The notes below the pieces were generated by a model that ran no database searches, was not told the DNA's origin, and was given only the letters and a program-made list of their open reading frames with translations. A stretch of 48,995 nucleotides of DNA from Reticulitermes lucifugus (lineage: Eukaryota; Arthropoda; Insecta; Blattodea; Rhinotermitidae), in assembly GCA_026260175.1 (NCBI GenBank), contig JAKCWW010000656.1, positions 38,393-87,387 of the forward strand. Reading direction: 5' to 3'. The position numbers and the translations under genes were made by a program. Shown here piece by piece: positions 9,590-20,470 of this stretch (position 1 is the first letter of the stretch; every line of letters begins with the position of its first letter).

Positions 9590-12500
9590 CTGAAAAAAAA
9601 CAAATCCACATTATTGTAACTATAGAGGAATAGCATGGAAGATGAACAATGTCACACTTCATAAGGTGGATATGTGTCCTGCAACTGAAGCAATTAACTT
9701 TGGTCATGCAAATATGTACCAAATCATATTAATTGTAGGTCTAATGGACTGTAGTTTTATAGTAGAATTATTTCTGTGGAGCTGGGAACTGTGCAATATG
9801 ATTCTAAAGTATAGGCAAACAACGCTATTAGAAACTTTCACACATATTTTTTTGCAGTTCATTGTTAAGCAATAATAGTAAATTCTGACAGCAGCATACA
9901 AGGCCACAAGAACTTATCTCGATTCTTGTTTATTTCGATCAAATGAAAGCCAGAAAAAATATTACGAGATACGAAATACATAGAGAACAAATCGAGCAGA
10001 AAAGACTTTATGTCAAAGTTTTGTTTTTGCCCATTTTTGAGGCTGTTATTCCTCTAGAGATGCCAGTACTTGTGTAATAAACCCTGTCTTCCTGATAAAA
10101 AATGAAACACTGTACATGGGAGGGGAGCACACACTGTTCCAAAATATAAGGAAACTTTATAGACATAACCATATTCAACTCAGTTGAGGATATGCAATTT
10201 TTTAATCATTTTACATTCTCATTGCCCATCAGTATTTTAAGTGTAAGAAGGTCACTAAGCTTATTTCCTTCCATGAACTGATACAAAGTTGCATTGGTAT
10301 CCACTTTAGGCTATCATTTCTTTTGTTGACGGCTTATGTTCTTATGATGATAATGTTGGTCAGCAGGAATTTATTATATTCACAAGATTGTCATAAATAA
10401 TAAATTCCATTATTTTAGTTTAGTTTAGCTTAGCTTAGTTTGTAGGAAGTTTTGGTAACATAACAGGAACATACAGTAGAACCCTGTTAAGAAGTCTTTC
10501 AAGGGACCAGAGGATTAGGGACTCCTTAAGTGGGAAGGCTTATTAAGAGGGAAGCTTATTAAAAGCAATAGGATTTCGGGACTTTAAAAATCTGACTTCT
10601 TACAGGGGAAAACTTCTTATGCAGGGACTTCTTATCCAGGTTCTACTGTATGTGTTCAATAACTTTGTTGGTCAATAGGAATACATAACACATGACTGTC
10701 AAAATTTTAATGTTTCAGTAGTTTTATTTTATGAAAACCCATGGCAAGAAATTGGTGTTTTTACTTAGTCAAGGCTTTACAGTGCAGTGTCAGTGCTCAA
10801 ACTATGATAAACATGCCAGTAATATGTTGCATGGAATAAACAATATCAAAATCAAGTTGGGATGGGGGATATCCAACATACCTGGAAATATTTGTGCCAA
10901 AGCACACAACCATACACACACAGCACTGACAGTAGCAGTTGCAGGAGCAGCCAGATTACAATGTTGATGGCCTGCGTTCTCTCAAATAGCTCCGTGCCAT
11001 TTTTTATGCAGAGGAGTGCCTCAGTAACCATGATGGCCCCATACACCCAGCACTGTGTCCCTACTCGCTTGCATTGGGTGTCTGTCACATAGCTGTAGTA
11101 CTGCCTGCAAGTATTCCCCCATATTGCTATTCCCATTACAACCGACAGTTGTTGGATAAAATAATGCCCCTTTGTCAACAGGATCATTATTTTATCTTAC
11201 AACTATTGGTTGCCACTTCCCATCGCTTTCATTAATTGTATTTATGTCGATTACTTATCCGTCTGCCCACACATGCAGTGGAGTAGTGGTGGAAAGTAAC
11301 AAACGATAGTTGTCAGATAAAGCCAGGACTCTGTATTATCACATTCAGTCAGAATCATTCCCAAGTACTTTGCACAAAAGAGGGCAGAACAATAAACAAA
11401 GACAATAATGGTAGTGATATTCTGAAGTATTAAATGAAAATGTAATACAGTATTTACAGGCATACTTCTTCATTCTTGGGTCTTAAGATTGGATTTAAAA
11501 TTCTCCTCCTTTGCAAGAATATTTCAGAAAAAATGGGCAATTTTTATCAATTTGATCCTGATTCCTCTTACATTATCTCCTGAGATCACATTCATGATAT
11601 ATATACACACACACACACACACAGGAAGACTGCAATGGCAGTACTGAACTGTAAAAAATGTAATCACATAATCTAAAAGTTCTTCTAAATCTCACATGGA
11701 AACATGAGGAGGATGCATCTTAAAACCACACAACTTTATTTTATCATATTTCATGGTATTGATGGAACATCAGTGATGCAGCTGATTGCCTGAGAGCAAT
11801 TTAGTGAATAGGCCTATGTTGTTCACTGCAAAGGCTTCAAACACTACATTCTTTGCCTTTCTTTATATACAAGGATTAAAGATGTTATATATTTTGGAGT
11901 GGTTTCAAGTGTTGTTTTTATATTACCAGCATGTATGTGTTTATGGCCATTATATAAAAAAATAATCAAAAATAAAAAAAAATCCTACTAATACAAACAT
12001 TTCAAAGAGTTTAACCCTTCCTATGTCACAAGAATGTAACAAAACTTCTAAGTCCTGTTTATTCTGTCACACAAAATTGAAGATCTTTGTATATTTATTT
12101 CAGTAACATCAATCCTACCATCTAGGATCATTCAGAGAACTAAAATAAGTGCAATGGAAATTAATGGTCGAATTACAGAATATTTAGCAAAGCCCTCACA
12201 GAATGTCAGAAATAACACACAAGGAAAAACATTGTATGTGACTCTATGTTTAATTTGGAAAATGCCTGCTGCCTAGAAGACTCTTCCTGCTCTACTACTG
12301 TTAAGCATGTTGTAATTCGCACTCTTAATGTCAGTTATCCCCGCTGTGTTTACAATGAATTAAAAATGCAGGTTTTTCAGTTTTTCCATAGATTTATGTA
12401 AAAATTTGGCTTAAAAAATATTGCTCTGAACAAAACAGGTGCCATTTCACAAGTTGCCATTCAAGTATGTCCATGCTTTACGTTTATATGTCTTATCAGC

Positions 12501-15500
12501 ATCGGTGGCAAATCCTGATCTGGAGGTCAGGTCTAGTGGAAGGGTACACAACATGGCATTATACCAATCTGCCAGACCTAACCTCCAGATCAGGATTCAC
12601 CACTGATAAGCATGCAGTATCTGCACTGTTACATACTGCTAACTTTGGAGTTCACACATCTTGAACTTTACTGTGTCTTAAATTTCAGTCCCTAAGTATT
12701 AAGTAACGAAAACAAAACAACATTTAGCATCTTAATCGAGCGCTGTGTTGCTCAGATTTCTACTGTTTCATGTAGACTTTGCCTTTAGTGGGAGTGAAGA
12801 GTTAGTTATATCAATTACAGTACATGACGAGAAGGACTGCTGGACAAACTGATCATTACAAGCCAGTCAGTAAATGAGCAGCAAATGCCACTGCACATGA
12901 AGTGACATGAAGAAGGGTGGGAGGAAAGCAAAGTCAGTATAACTTCAAACACTATGCAAGTAAAAAATAGACAGAAAACATTCTTTGATTAGAAAACTAG
13001 AAGAATGGACTTCATAATTCACACAGCTTAGGAAGGAAGGTAGGCTGCTATATTCACTCAATTCTGGGCATGTATGGATGGCCCCATTATACATTCCAGA
13101 CTCACCTGACTGATGGAGCTACAATGACACCAATAAGAATCAGCCTTGCCACAACAAGAGGGTGGGATGGTGGCATCTCAAATATATGCTTCAAAAAGAA
13201 AGTATTCAGCTCAGAGACTTGCCAGAAGATGACCATTTGACACAATGCAAAGAACCGCATATATGTGCATGTTGGGTCAAGCCAGCGTACATGTGTCCAA
13301 CTTCCTGGAGTGAACTGTAGAACTGCTCGCTTTATCTTGCCTGATGTTGAGTGGATGTCCCTGTGATTATGTTAAATTCAATATTTGCAAGTAACAAAAC
13401 TATAGTCAGAATAAAATGAACTACTCTTTGGAATCACGTGTACTGCAGCACTGATTGTGGGATGTAGCATCCTTAAAAAGTGACGGAATTTTAACACATC
13501 CCACATCTTTGAAGCACTCCCACAGTACATCATTACATTCACAATTACCCTACCAATAAATGCATACCTACATGGCATTATTCACAGCAAACTAAAGCCT
13601 GATTCTTATTTGAATCCTTCTGTTTTCGGTCTAAATTCATTCCTACTTCAAAATAAACAATCAAATTTTGCTTCTAGACACACCACCCTCTTTTCTGTTT
13701 GAAGTCTTATAATGTACTGTGTACTGTTAAATGCTTATTTTGAGGAATATCTGTACTATTCAAACAAGACTGGCAAAGTGCTTAGCATGTTACAAACAGG
13801 CATGTTTTGTATGTATGTATTCACAGAATCAAAGAAATATGAATAAAATACACACAACATAAAAATATTAATGTTTAACAGATGAACAGCATCCCATTAG
13901 ATGTATACCCTTTTCATCTGAAAGGAAAAACACTGTCCTGCAGCGGGCATTTAAATTGAATAATACTCCAGCTGCAGCCAAGACCTGGCATTTAAATGGC
14001 CATGTGCTAAAGGTTAATGATTAGAGGCTTTTAACAACACTGAGACAGTTTTTGATGGACCCAGTATTTACTGAAGTAAGTCCAGGCAGGTATAATGCAG
14101 TAGTCAGTGTGAACTAGTTTGGATCAATATTTGATTTGATTGACACATTTTAATAAGGATTCTAAATACTAAAAAGTATGTTCATGTTGAGCAGAGTTAC
14201 TGCATGGATGTAGTGTTACTAGTAAGTGCTTCTGCACTGTTCACAATTCTTTCTGAAAAGATAATTATAAATATTTTCGTAAGTGTTTAGACTTCAGTCA
14301 CTAAAAAGCCCACCTAATATATGACCTTTCTTTTAACTTAAATGCACAATTTCTTCCCTGCATTAGACTGTACAAAATTTAACACTTTATGATCACAGAA
14401 AGTTTCAGAATTCATGCTGTGGTGATATTAAACAAAGAGATCAATTCTTATGTATTAATGTGATGAACACTGCAAGCTTGACGGAAGCATACCACTTGCA
14501 CTAACTGAAGGGAAATGCACCAGAACATTAAAGTGATCAGCCTTTGTCACATTTAGTAATGTGCATGAAGTTCAGTCACATGTATTATACAAAATCATTA
14601 GGATTAAAGTCACACTGGAGGCAGGAGACTTCATGGAAATTATGAATAATCATATTCAGACCTCTGGGTGAGCTCAACGTGAGAACAAAGTGGTAAAATA
14701 ACTTGCATCTATGAAACAAAGTTCATAGTGAAACTCATTTCCAAATTTGCAGGTATCTTGTAGAAGTAATTTGCATGCAATCCAGAGATAAACTAGGTAT
14801 GGAGGATTTACCTGATGCTAACCCACTTGTACTCCCTCATTTCAAGGCATTTACATATCTGAAGACCGACCCAAATGCCCAGTCCATTGCAAACCAGAAC
14901 ATCCAATATAAGTGCATCCCACCAACATTCAACAAAATTTGGTAAAAGATGAGCAAATGCAATCTGTAAAATGATAACAATAATAATAACAATAATGTGT
15001 ATATATATATATATATATCAGGATACTGCTGTATCAATCACATTTACATGCAAATTACGTACTTATTGCTCAAAACTCTGACAGGGCATTACAATACTGA
15101 CACATTCGACAGAGTTAAATTACAGCATACCATCTGCAAATGCAGTGAAACATAATTATGCACTTCAAAACAAAACAGATGATAATGGTAGCAATTCTGC
15201 TAACCTCCGTGAATTCCCACATAACACTTATAGCCCATAATATGCCAAAATGTCGAACTAATACAGCCTTAAACATCCAGCCCAGAAAGTGTCCCCACGC
15301 AAATACATCCAGATGACTCCAGACCCTTTCAATAGTAATATCTGAGCAGTTTACTCCATATTCCTGCAAGAGATAATTCAATTCAGGTCAAATATGAAAC
15401 TTGGCCAGCAAAGTATAAAACATATTTCACTCTCATATCCTATAAAATCTGTGTGTTTTCCTTTGAACACACTTGGAGGCAAACAAGAAGATTTGCTATT

Positions 15501-17619
15501 GAAATTTTAAGTAATGAAACATACACTGTCCTAGTATGTATTGCTGTGTTGTTATTGTAACCCCAGGTCTGTGAGGTGTATGGTGATATCACATGCATAT
15601 GTGTGCGTGTGTCTGAGACAAAGACAGAGAGAGTGAGAGACAGATGATTTTGTCCAAAGCAATAACAATCCCTTTCATCGTAAACAAAATTTATCTCACT
15701 GCACTTCCAATCCTAAGTGCTTGTGCCAATTCATGTGATACAGTGTTATTAACACTTTCACTGCCAAAGTCGACCTTGGTCGATTTAAGTATTTACGTTT
15801 CAATTTGCCAGTCGACTTTATTCGATCTAAAATGTACTCTGCTCTTTTGCCTTAAATAGGCCACGCACACAATAAGTTCTTTCANNNNNNNNNNNNNNNN
15901 NNNNNNNNNNNNNNNNNNNNNNNNNNNNNNNNNNAGCTGACAACTAGAAAAAATATATGCATTTTATATATAATTATATTTTATAATTTATAAGACGGCC
16001 GATCCCAGTGGCTGTGCGGTCTAAGGCGTGGGTCTGCGGCCACTTGCTTATTAGGATTGTGGGTTCGAATCCCACCGGAGGCATGGATGTCTGTCTCTTG
16101 TGAGTGTTGTGTCTTGTCAGGTAGAGGTCTCTGTGACGAGCTGGTCACTTGTCTATAGGAGTCCTACCGAATGTGGTGTGTCTAAAAAGCGTGATCGTGA
16201 AGCCTCGAAAAATGAGGCGGCCTAGGCCCCCAAGGGGCTGTCGAGCCGTAGGAAAAGAAAATTTATAAGACGACACACCAGTTGTTTAACATTCAATAAA
16301 TCCCTGGCAATTTAACACCCTCGGGGATTTAAATACCTGGCAGTGAAAGTGTTAAATACATGAACTGTGAATAAATAAACTGAAAAGTATAGAACTACAT
16401 AATTATACTGATTTAGTTCATTATCCAATGCAACATGCAGTACATGTTTTTGCAGTGAACAGTATAGTGCCCTCACTTCCACATCAATGCACCCAGTCTT
16501 ACTTAAATGACTATCCCTTTTTTTAACTTGCAGAGCCCGAACAGTGCCTACAATAACAGCAGTGTTTCGTGTCTGTTTAGGTAAGATGTTACCTGCAAGA
16601 TATGAGTGGTGGTAGTGTTACTACTACTCCTTACTCCTCCTCCTACTACTACTACTACTACTATTATTATTATTATTATTATTACTATTATTATACTATT
16701 GCTGCTACTACTACTACTACTATTCCTATTATTGCAAATAAAAAGTAAAATTTGCTGGAGAGTTCTTTGCATACTTGTGCTCAGGGTTCCAGAAACATTG
16801 TCACCCACTCACTACAGATGACATAATGGGGACAAGCAACAAGAAAAAAATTTGTACAAAGCATACCCTATTGCTAGTCTTCTGGCAAGTGCATTTTTCT
16901 TACATAGCTAGCAGATTGAATTGTATTTCTGGAGCCCAGCTCATGCTCCATCAAATCTAGGAACTATTATGTATAAAATCACTTTCTATTCTGACATCTT
17001 GGCATACCTTGTCCATATCAATATGGAAATCCTTTAACGATGGGTCTATCCATACCAGAATTCCATTTACAGTTTTATAACTTTGAAATAAGAGGAAAAG
17101 TAGCCCAAGAAGATACAAGACACTCATCCCAAATACTATCCGCCAAACTGCTGGATGGGGTCTTGTAAATGGCCCATTTGGAAAAGCTAGTACGGAGATT
17201 ATTAAGAAGAAAAAAATCACGCAACATATTCCTGCCCATATGTTGTCTTGTACATCACCTTCATTTCTGGAAAATAAAAGCCACTCATAAGACAAACTAG
17301 CTACATTGTAAACAACAAACTCCTCGCTGGAATACCGTGAATTACCCCCATAAATATCCCCCCCCACAAATTCATTTCATATAATGTCAGGACAATATTG
17401 TCTGATAAATATATCGTCACTTTTTTTATAGCAGCACGACTTAATTCACCTTGTAAAAGCGGAATAAATCACTGCACCTATTGAAACTGCTAATAATGTT
17501 ATTGTATGCGGTCTATAAAACAATTGTATGGATATATCATCTACTGGACGTTCATTAATAGAGTAAAAACTATCGGATGTTTTGGAATTTATTTTTATTA
17601 AGTTTGGGCGATTGGCCAT
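9398..17619 (-). CDS. Pss: phosphatidylserine synthase (base-exchange enzyme), complete seven-exon gene
   Basis: Coding join on the - strand: 17619-17450, 17266-17008, 15363-15205, 14963-14812, 13360-13106, 11104-10882, 9589-9398. This is 1410 nt, 469 residues plus TAG; human PSS1 has 473. The enzyme exchanges the head group of phosphatidylcholine or phosphatidylethanolamine for serine in the ER and its mitochondria-associated membranes. It is a multi-pass membrane protein. Motifs seen: [11 protein letters not shown] in exon 1; [20 protein letters not shown] in exon 2; WGHFLGW (H168) and WEFTE (E193, E196) in exon 3; [12 protein letters not shown] and CNG (N205, E208, D212, D217, N222) in exon 4; [11 protein letters not shown] (R258, Q262) in exon 5; RQYYSY and [13 protein letters not shown] in exon 6. 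From memory, these match residues shown by mutagenesis of human PSS1 to be needed for activity (H172, E197, E200, N209, E212, D216, D221, N226) or for product inhibition (R95, R262, Q266, R336). Whether it is PSS1- or PSS2-like in substrate choice cannot be read here. An in-frame TAA at 17637-17635 supports the chosen start. Confidence 0.95.
9590..10881 (-). other. Pss intron 6
   Basis: GT-AG intron in phase 0. It contains the pogo-like MITE at 10474-10648 and a TTTAG-type short repeat near 10418-10440. No exon was seen inside. Confidence 0.8.
10472..10650. mobile_element. pogo/Tigger-like MITE with TA target duplication
   Basis: Left end TA-CAGTAGAACCCTGTTAAG; right end reads in reverse TA-CAGTAGAACCTGGATAAG. 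The body is 175 bp (10474-10648) between TA dinucleotides (10472-10473 and 10649-10650). The CAGTAGAACC terminus is typical of pogo-like elements. It has no coding capacity and sits in Pss intron 6. Confidence 0.8.
10882..11104 (-). CDS. Pss: Pss exon 6
   Basis: The acceptor ATACTTGCAG ends at 11105 and the donor GTATGT starts at 10881. It rebuilds Arg332 and reads [20 protein letters not shown], then [20 protein letters not shown] and the last membrane segment [19 protein letters not shown], ending HKYFQ. It ends in phase 0. Confidence 0.95.
11604..11623. repeat. (CA)n microsatellite
   Basis: A run of alternating ac, preceded by a short (ta) run, in Pss intron 5. Confidence 0.9.
12491..12611. 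repeat. hairpin-forming inverted repeat in Pss intron 5
   Basis: Arm 12491-12534 (TTATCAGCATCGGTGGCAAA, then TCCTGATCTGGAGGTCAGG) is nearly the reverse complement of 12571-12611. The arms are about 40 bp with a 37-bp spacer. It could be a small fold-back element or a structured intronic RNA. Confidence 0.7.
13106..13360 (-). CDS. Pss: Pss exon 5
   Basis: The acceptor AATCACAG ends at 13361 and the donor GTGAGT starts at 13105. It reads [20 protein letters not shown] (R258, Q262), then [38 protein letters not shown] and [13 protein letters not shown], residues 247-332. No long open frame marks it; it was found by similarity and splice phase. Confidence 0.94.
14812..14963 (-). CDS. Pss: Pss exon 4 (active-site Asn/Asp/Glu cluster)
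   Basis: The acceptor ATTTTACAG ends at 14964 and the donor AG|GTAAAT is at 14811. In the correct frame it reads [20 protein letters not shown], then [14 protein letters not shown] and [12 protein letters not shown], residues 197-246. The longest open frame over this interval is a different, meaningless one. Confidence 0.95.
15000..15018. repeat. (TA)n microsatellite in Pss intron 3
   Basis: Alternating ta just upstream of the exon 4 acceptor, on the gene's strand. Intron 3 is 14964-15204. Confidence 0.85.
15205..15363 (-). CDS. Pss: Pss exon 3 (putative catalytic His and Glu pair)
   Basis: The acceptor ATCTCTTGCAG ends at 15364 and the donor GTTAGC starts at 15204. It is exactly 53 codons (residues 144-196) in phase 0 at both ends. 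It holds [20 protein letters not shown], then [14 protein letters not shown] (H168) and ends in WEFTE (E193, E196). Confidence 0.95.
15885..15934. other. assembly gap (50 N)
   Basis: Run of N inside the piggyBac-like MITE. Confidence 0.99.
15998..16259 (+). mobile_element. tRNA-derived SINE with perfect 13-bp target duplication
   Basis: The flanks 15985-15997 and 16260-16272 are identical (AATTTATAAGACG). The head resembles a tRNA: TGGCTGTGCGGTCTAAGGCG as box A region and GGTTCGAATCC (16062-16072) as box B of an internal RNA polymerase III promoter. The body ends ..gccgtaggaaaagaaa, an A-rich tail. It inserted into the piggyBac-like MITE and is antisense to Pss. Confidence 0.9.
16643..16732. 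repeat. (TAC)n/(TAT)n microsatellite
   Basis: Trinucleotide runs ctactacta... then attattatt..., in Pss intron 2. Both strands give long spurious open frames of Thr/Ile/Leu or Ser/Val. Confidence 0.9.
17008..17266 (-). CDS. Pss: Pss exon 2
   Basis: The acceptor TTTTATTTTCCAG ends at 17267 and the donor GTATGC starts at 17007. It encodes about residues 57-143: [20 protein letters not shown], then [19 protein letters not shown] (R92 corresponds to human R95) and a second hydrophobic stretch [11 protein letters not shown]. This is the block most similar to vertebrate PSS1. The open frame extends beyond both ends but loses similarity there. Confidence 0.95.
17450..17619 (-). CDS. Pss: Pss exon 1 (start codon)
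   Basis: ATG at 17619-17617 opens [13 protein letters not shown], followed by [20 protein letters not shown] and a membrane segment ending YSAFTR. The donor is AG|GTGAAT at 17449. The frame upstream has TAA at 17637-17635 with no ATG in between, so this is the first usable start. The exon ends two bases into an Arg codon. Confidence 0.93.
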
Positions 17620-17620
17620 T

Positions 17621-17661
17621 TTACGACGCCCAGTTTATAAACATGGAGCACACATCGCCAT
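17621..17661 (-). promoter_or_regulatory. two overlapping short uORFs just upstream of the Pss start
   Basis: uORF A starts at ATG 17661-17659 and ends at TAA 17637-17635, in the Pss frame (8 codons plus stop). uORF B starts at ATG 17644-17642 and ends at TAA 17623-17621 in another frame (7 codons plus stop), one base before the Pss ATG (TAAAATG). If transcription starts upstream of 17661, both could reduce or gate Pss translation. The transcription start was not identified. Confidence 0.5.
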
Positions 17662-17984
17662 CAACACATTTACAGCAGTAAAAGACCACCCGTCCTAGTG
17701 CGACCGGTCTATTCGTGCACACTTTACTGCTGCTCGTAACAGTGCTAACAACATAAATCGGGAGCACCAACGAAACCAAGTATACCATTTAGGGCTGCCA
17801 ACAAACCACTTTCGTAATTCCCTGAACTTTCCGAGCGTACAATTGTGAAGATATATTTCGTACTGCCAACAGGCGATCCATACTGCCTGTATTAGTTATT
17901 TGCATTTTGTGATCCGTGGGTTCTAGAACAGAAGATGGCAGTGGTAGAACTGTGTGAAATTTGCAATGCACGTGTTTGTATGAA

Positions 17985-18180
17985 GTGGTTTGTCACTCCT
18001 GCTTCGTATGCGGGAGGCTCGGGTTCGGATCTCGGACATCAGTGGGACTATTTTAATGGGTCCCATGGTTTTCCTCAGTTTTCTCATGCAGATGGTTCTG
18101 TATTTTTGTAAATTAGGCCACGACAACTGCCACAGATTTTCCATTACAGTATCTACTTTATCATTTGACGTTATTTAAAA
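17985..18180 (+). mobile_element. degraded SINE copy (family with ATTAGGCCACGAC tail module)
   Basis: It has a box-B-like GGTTCGGATCTC near 18022, GGTTTTCCTCAGTTTTCTCA and then AATTAGGCCACGACAACTGC. The same order occurs at 25033, 41195 and 44055. It lies upstream of Pss on the opposite strand. Confidence 0.6.
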
Positions 18181-19739
18181 TGAGAAATTTGAAAGGTTAT
18201 TAAATGAGTCAAAGTTACACACCTTCTGTGGGTGCTGAATGACCACGAAGATACACAAGGTTTTTTGCCCTAAGGAAGTGAACTGTTTTGGCACAGACAA
18301 CGTTGCTGTCGTTTTAACTATGAAGAGAGAACACGTAGCACCTATATTAGGTGATCCGTGCCTAGCACTGTGACAGTATGAGCAGTGGCATTATAGTGAG
18401 CTTGTTGGTGTTTCGTTATTGACATTTGTTATTGGACACACTTAGTAATATTTGAAACATTGTATAGCACAGTGCTGCTTAGGTTACGCAGTTTAGAGGT
18501 TATGCATCGTCTTATGATGTCGAAGGATGGTTATGAAAGGGGGGCGATGGAGAGGGCACTTGAAACTATCTTGATGCAGAAGTCACTGTTTTGTGGTTGC
18601 TATGATGCAAGCAACGAATTGCTGAAACCCAGAATGTAGATAGAAATATTTTGTGTCTGTAATACACTGACAGAAAGATGAAGCAACATAGATCAGACTA
18701 TTCTTGAAAGATCTGGCAGTTCATGCAGAATTTTAGAGCAGTATAAAGCACACAGTAAGACCTCAAAAGATTATGAAGCAAGTGACTTCAGCAAGGTAGC
18801 TTAGATGAAATTAAGTACATTCAGTTTCTTGTCAAAGAGGTTAATGTCTTTATTTGCACTGTTTGAGCATTTGGCAAAGATAAGACAGTACAGCTTCCTT
18901 TACATTCAAGCATGTGATTTTAACTTGCAGCAAGACTTTTCTTTTCCCATAGGTCGTGGAATTTACACATAATATATCTGTTGTTTTTCATGTATGTATT
19001 TATTCCTTAGTTTCTTTATTTGTGAGAGAATGGCCTTAGGTATATTGTGTATTGTTGTTGGTGCTGTTGAATACATAGCCTGTTTGTCACACAGTCAAAA
19101 ATTTTATGAACATTGATGGTGGATTACATATAATATTTCAAATTCTGCAGCCAAATGATGAATAAAAAGCTTTTCAAAATTAAATATACATGAATTGCAT
19201 TAAAACATCTTCAGGTTAATGAAAGAGTGTTCTTGATGATACTGTTATATCAGTGTGTCTGTTTGACACTGCTCGTATAACCACCAAATATCACAACTGA
19301 CAGCATGGCCAGCAGTTTTGAAACTCCAGAAAATATGTGAAATCTTGTATATGTGCATGGGCACTTATGTACCAGGTGGCACACTTAAAAGTAGCCTGTA
19401 CCTGTACAGTTTGTTACCCAGATGTATTGTTTGTACTGTAAAGGTGTTGTTAAGGCTGGCACACATGCATACTGCTGTCATAACTGTCTCATTCACTCCT
19501 GCTATGTTCTCTAGTGTTCTTGTGCGTGCTAAGGGTGCCAACTTGATAACAATTTTCTCTATTAATGAATGTGTTGCAGTTGTGGAATTGTACACTGAGA
19601 CTAGGTCATTGGAAGGAAATACATATAGCATGTGCAGAAAAATATATAAACTCTGCTGTGCCAAGTAACTTAATGCAGAGGTGTTGAGAAACAGGCTGTG
19701 TGGCAGACAAACACCATGTTAGATATTAATCCGTCCGGA
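18181..19739. other. intergenic, no gene recognised
   Basis: AT-rich. Overlapping open frames of 116 (+) and 99 (-) codons at 19318-19668 have no recognisable motif and occupy the same DNA, so neither is credible as a gene. Confidence 0.4.
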
Positions 19740-20470
19740 CACCACAGTTCATTACCACAATTCACAGTAGCCTTCAGAGGTCCATCAGGTGTCTATAGCA
19801 GCAAGTGTGTGTAATGAGGAGATCTTGTCAACAAATGCTGCATGATTTACACGTGAGGCTTTACTGTATTTCAGTAGTTCAGCAATGCACATCATTGTGT
19901 TCATTACTGTGAATAATTACTGGACTCTGTGACTGAGGAATTTGTGGACCTTTTGCAGTATTTCATGACAGACAAGAACTCTGAGAACAGTCGGTAGTGA
20001 ACCACAGAAAATGTTACATTATTGATGAGAAACCCCTCCATGATCAGAAGGTTGGAGTTTGATGTGCCTTGTTGGGTAATCAAATAGTCAGGATCCATTT
20101 TCTTTCACAGCACAATTAAGACCAGTGAATACCTGTGAATATGGGATGAGTTTTATTTCTGATGGGAAATGAGAGCCTCTATTGCTTTTTCCAGCATGAC
20201 GGTGCTGTGTCCTATATATTGTCAACATGATGGTGCTGTGTCCCATACATTGTCAAGAGCATTGGCACACATGCATGTGTATTTCAGTGAGATCATATGG
20301 TGAACAAGGGCCTGTGGGCTTCATGATCTCCAGATCTGTCCTCCTATGACTTCTACCTGTGGGGGCCACTGAACCACAAGGTTTCTCATAACAACCCTCC
20401 AACATTTGCTGAGTTGGAATCAAACATTTAAGTGGAAATGGCGATCATTCAAGAGAAGGATCTCAGGTCT
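19740..20470 (+). pseudogene. decayed mariner-superfamily (IS630/Tc1/mariner) transposase
   Basis: In shifting + frames the conserved blocks of the insect DDE transposase can be read. A stretch at about 20010-20070 corresponds to the 'NPHLIHE..L..QKV.VWC' block; then FQHDGAVSYI at about 20190-20220, with the second catalytic Asp; then SPDLSSYDFYLWGPLNHKV and NPPTFAELESNI at about 20328-20430. Several stops and frameshifts separate them, and a 31-bp tandem duplication (20194-20255) interrupts the second-Asp block. No terminal inverted repeats were identified. It is non-functional. Confidence 0.8.

Larger units (their letters stand above)
15753..16351. mobile_element. piggyBac-like MITE (TTAA flanks, 14-bp perfect TIR) split by a SINE
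   Basis: The termini are CACTTTCACTGCCA at 15753-15766 and its exact reverse complement at 16338-16351, flanked by TTAA at 15749-15752 and 16352-16355. TTAA duplication is the hallmark of piggyBac elements. Just inside the left end are two direct repeats of about 26 bp (15762-15789 and 15806-15831, both TGCC..AGTCGAC..T..TCGAT), possibly transposase-binding sites. It has no coding capacity. It contains a 50-N gap (15885-15934) and a nested SINE. It lies in Pss intron 2. Confidence 0.85.

Noticed and set aside
9406-9636. 76-codon - strand frame over the last Pss exon
   Set aside because: It is in a different frame from the one that joins exon 6 in phase and it crosses the acceptor.
14837-15037. 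66-codon - strand frame over Pss exon 4
   Set aside because: Wrong frame; the PSS motifs HLLPNF and ECWWD are in another frame bounded by proper splice sites.
16548-16821. Long frames in both directions at the trinucleotide repeat
   Set aside because: They are translations of (TAC)n/(TAT)n microsatellite.
19318-19668. Overlapping 116- and 99-codon frames
   Set aside because: They lie on opposite strands of the same DNA without motifs, so at most one could be real and neither has support.
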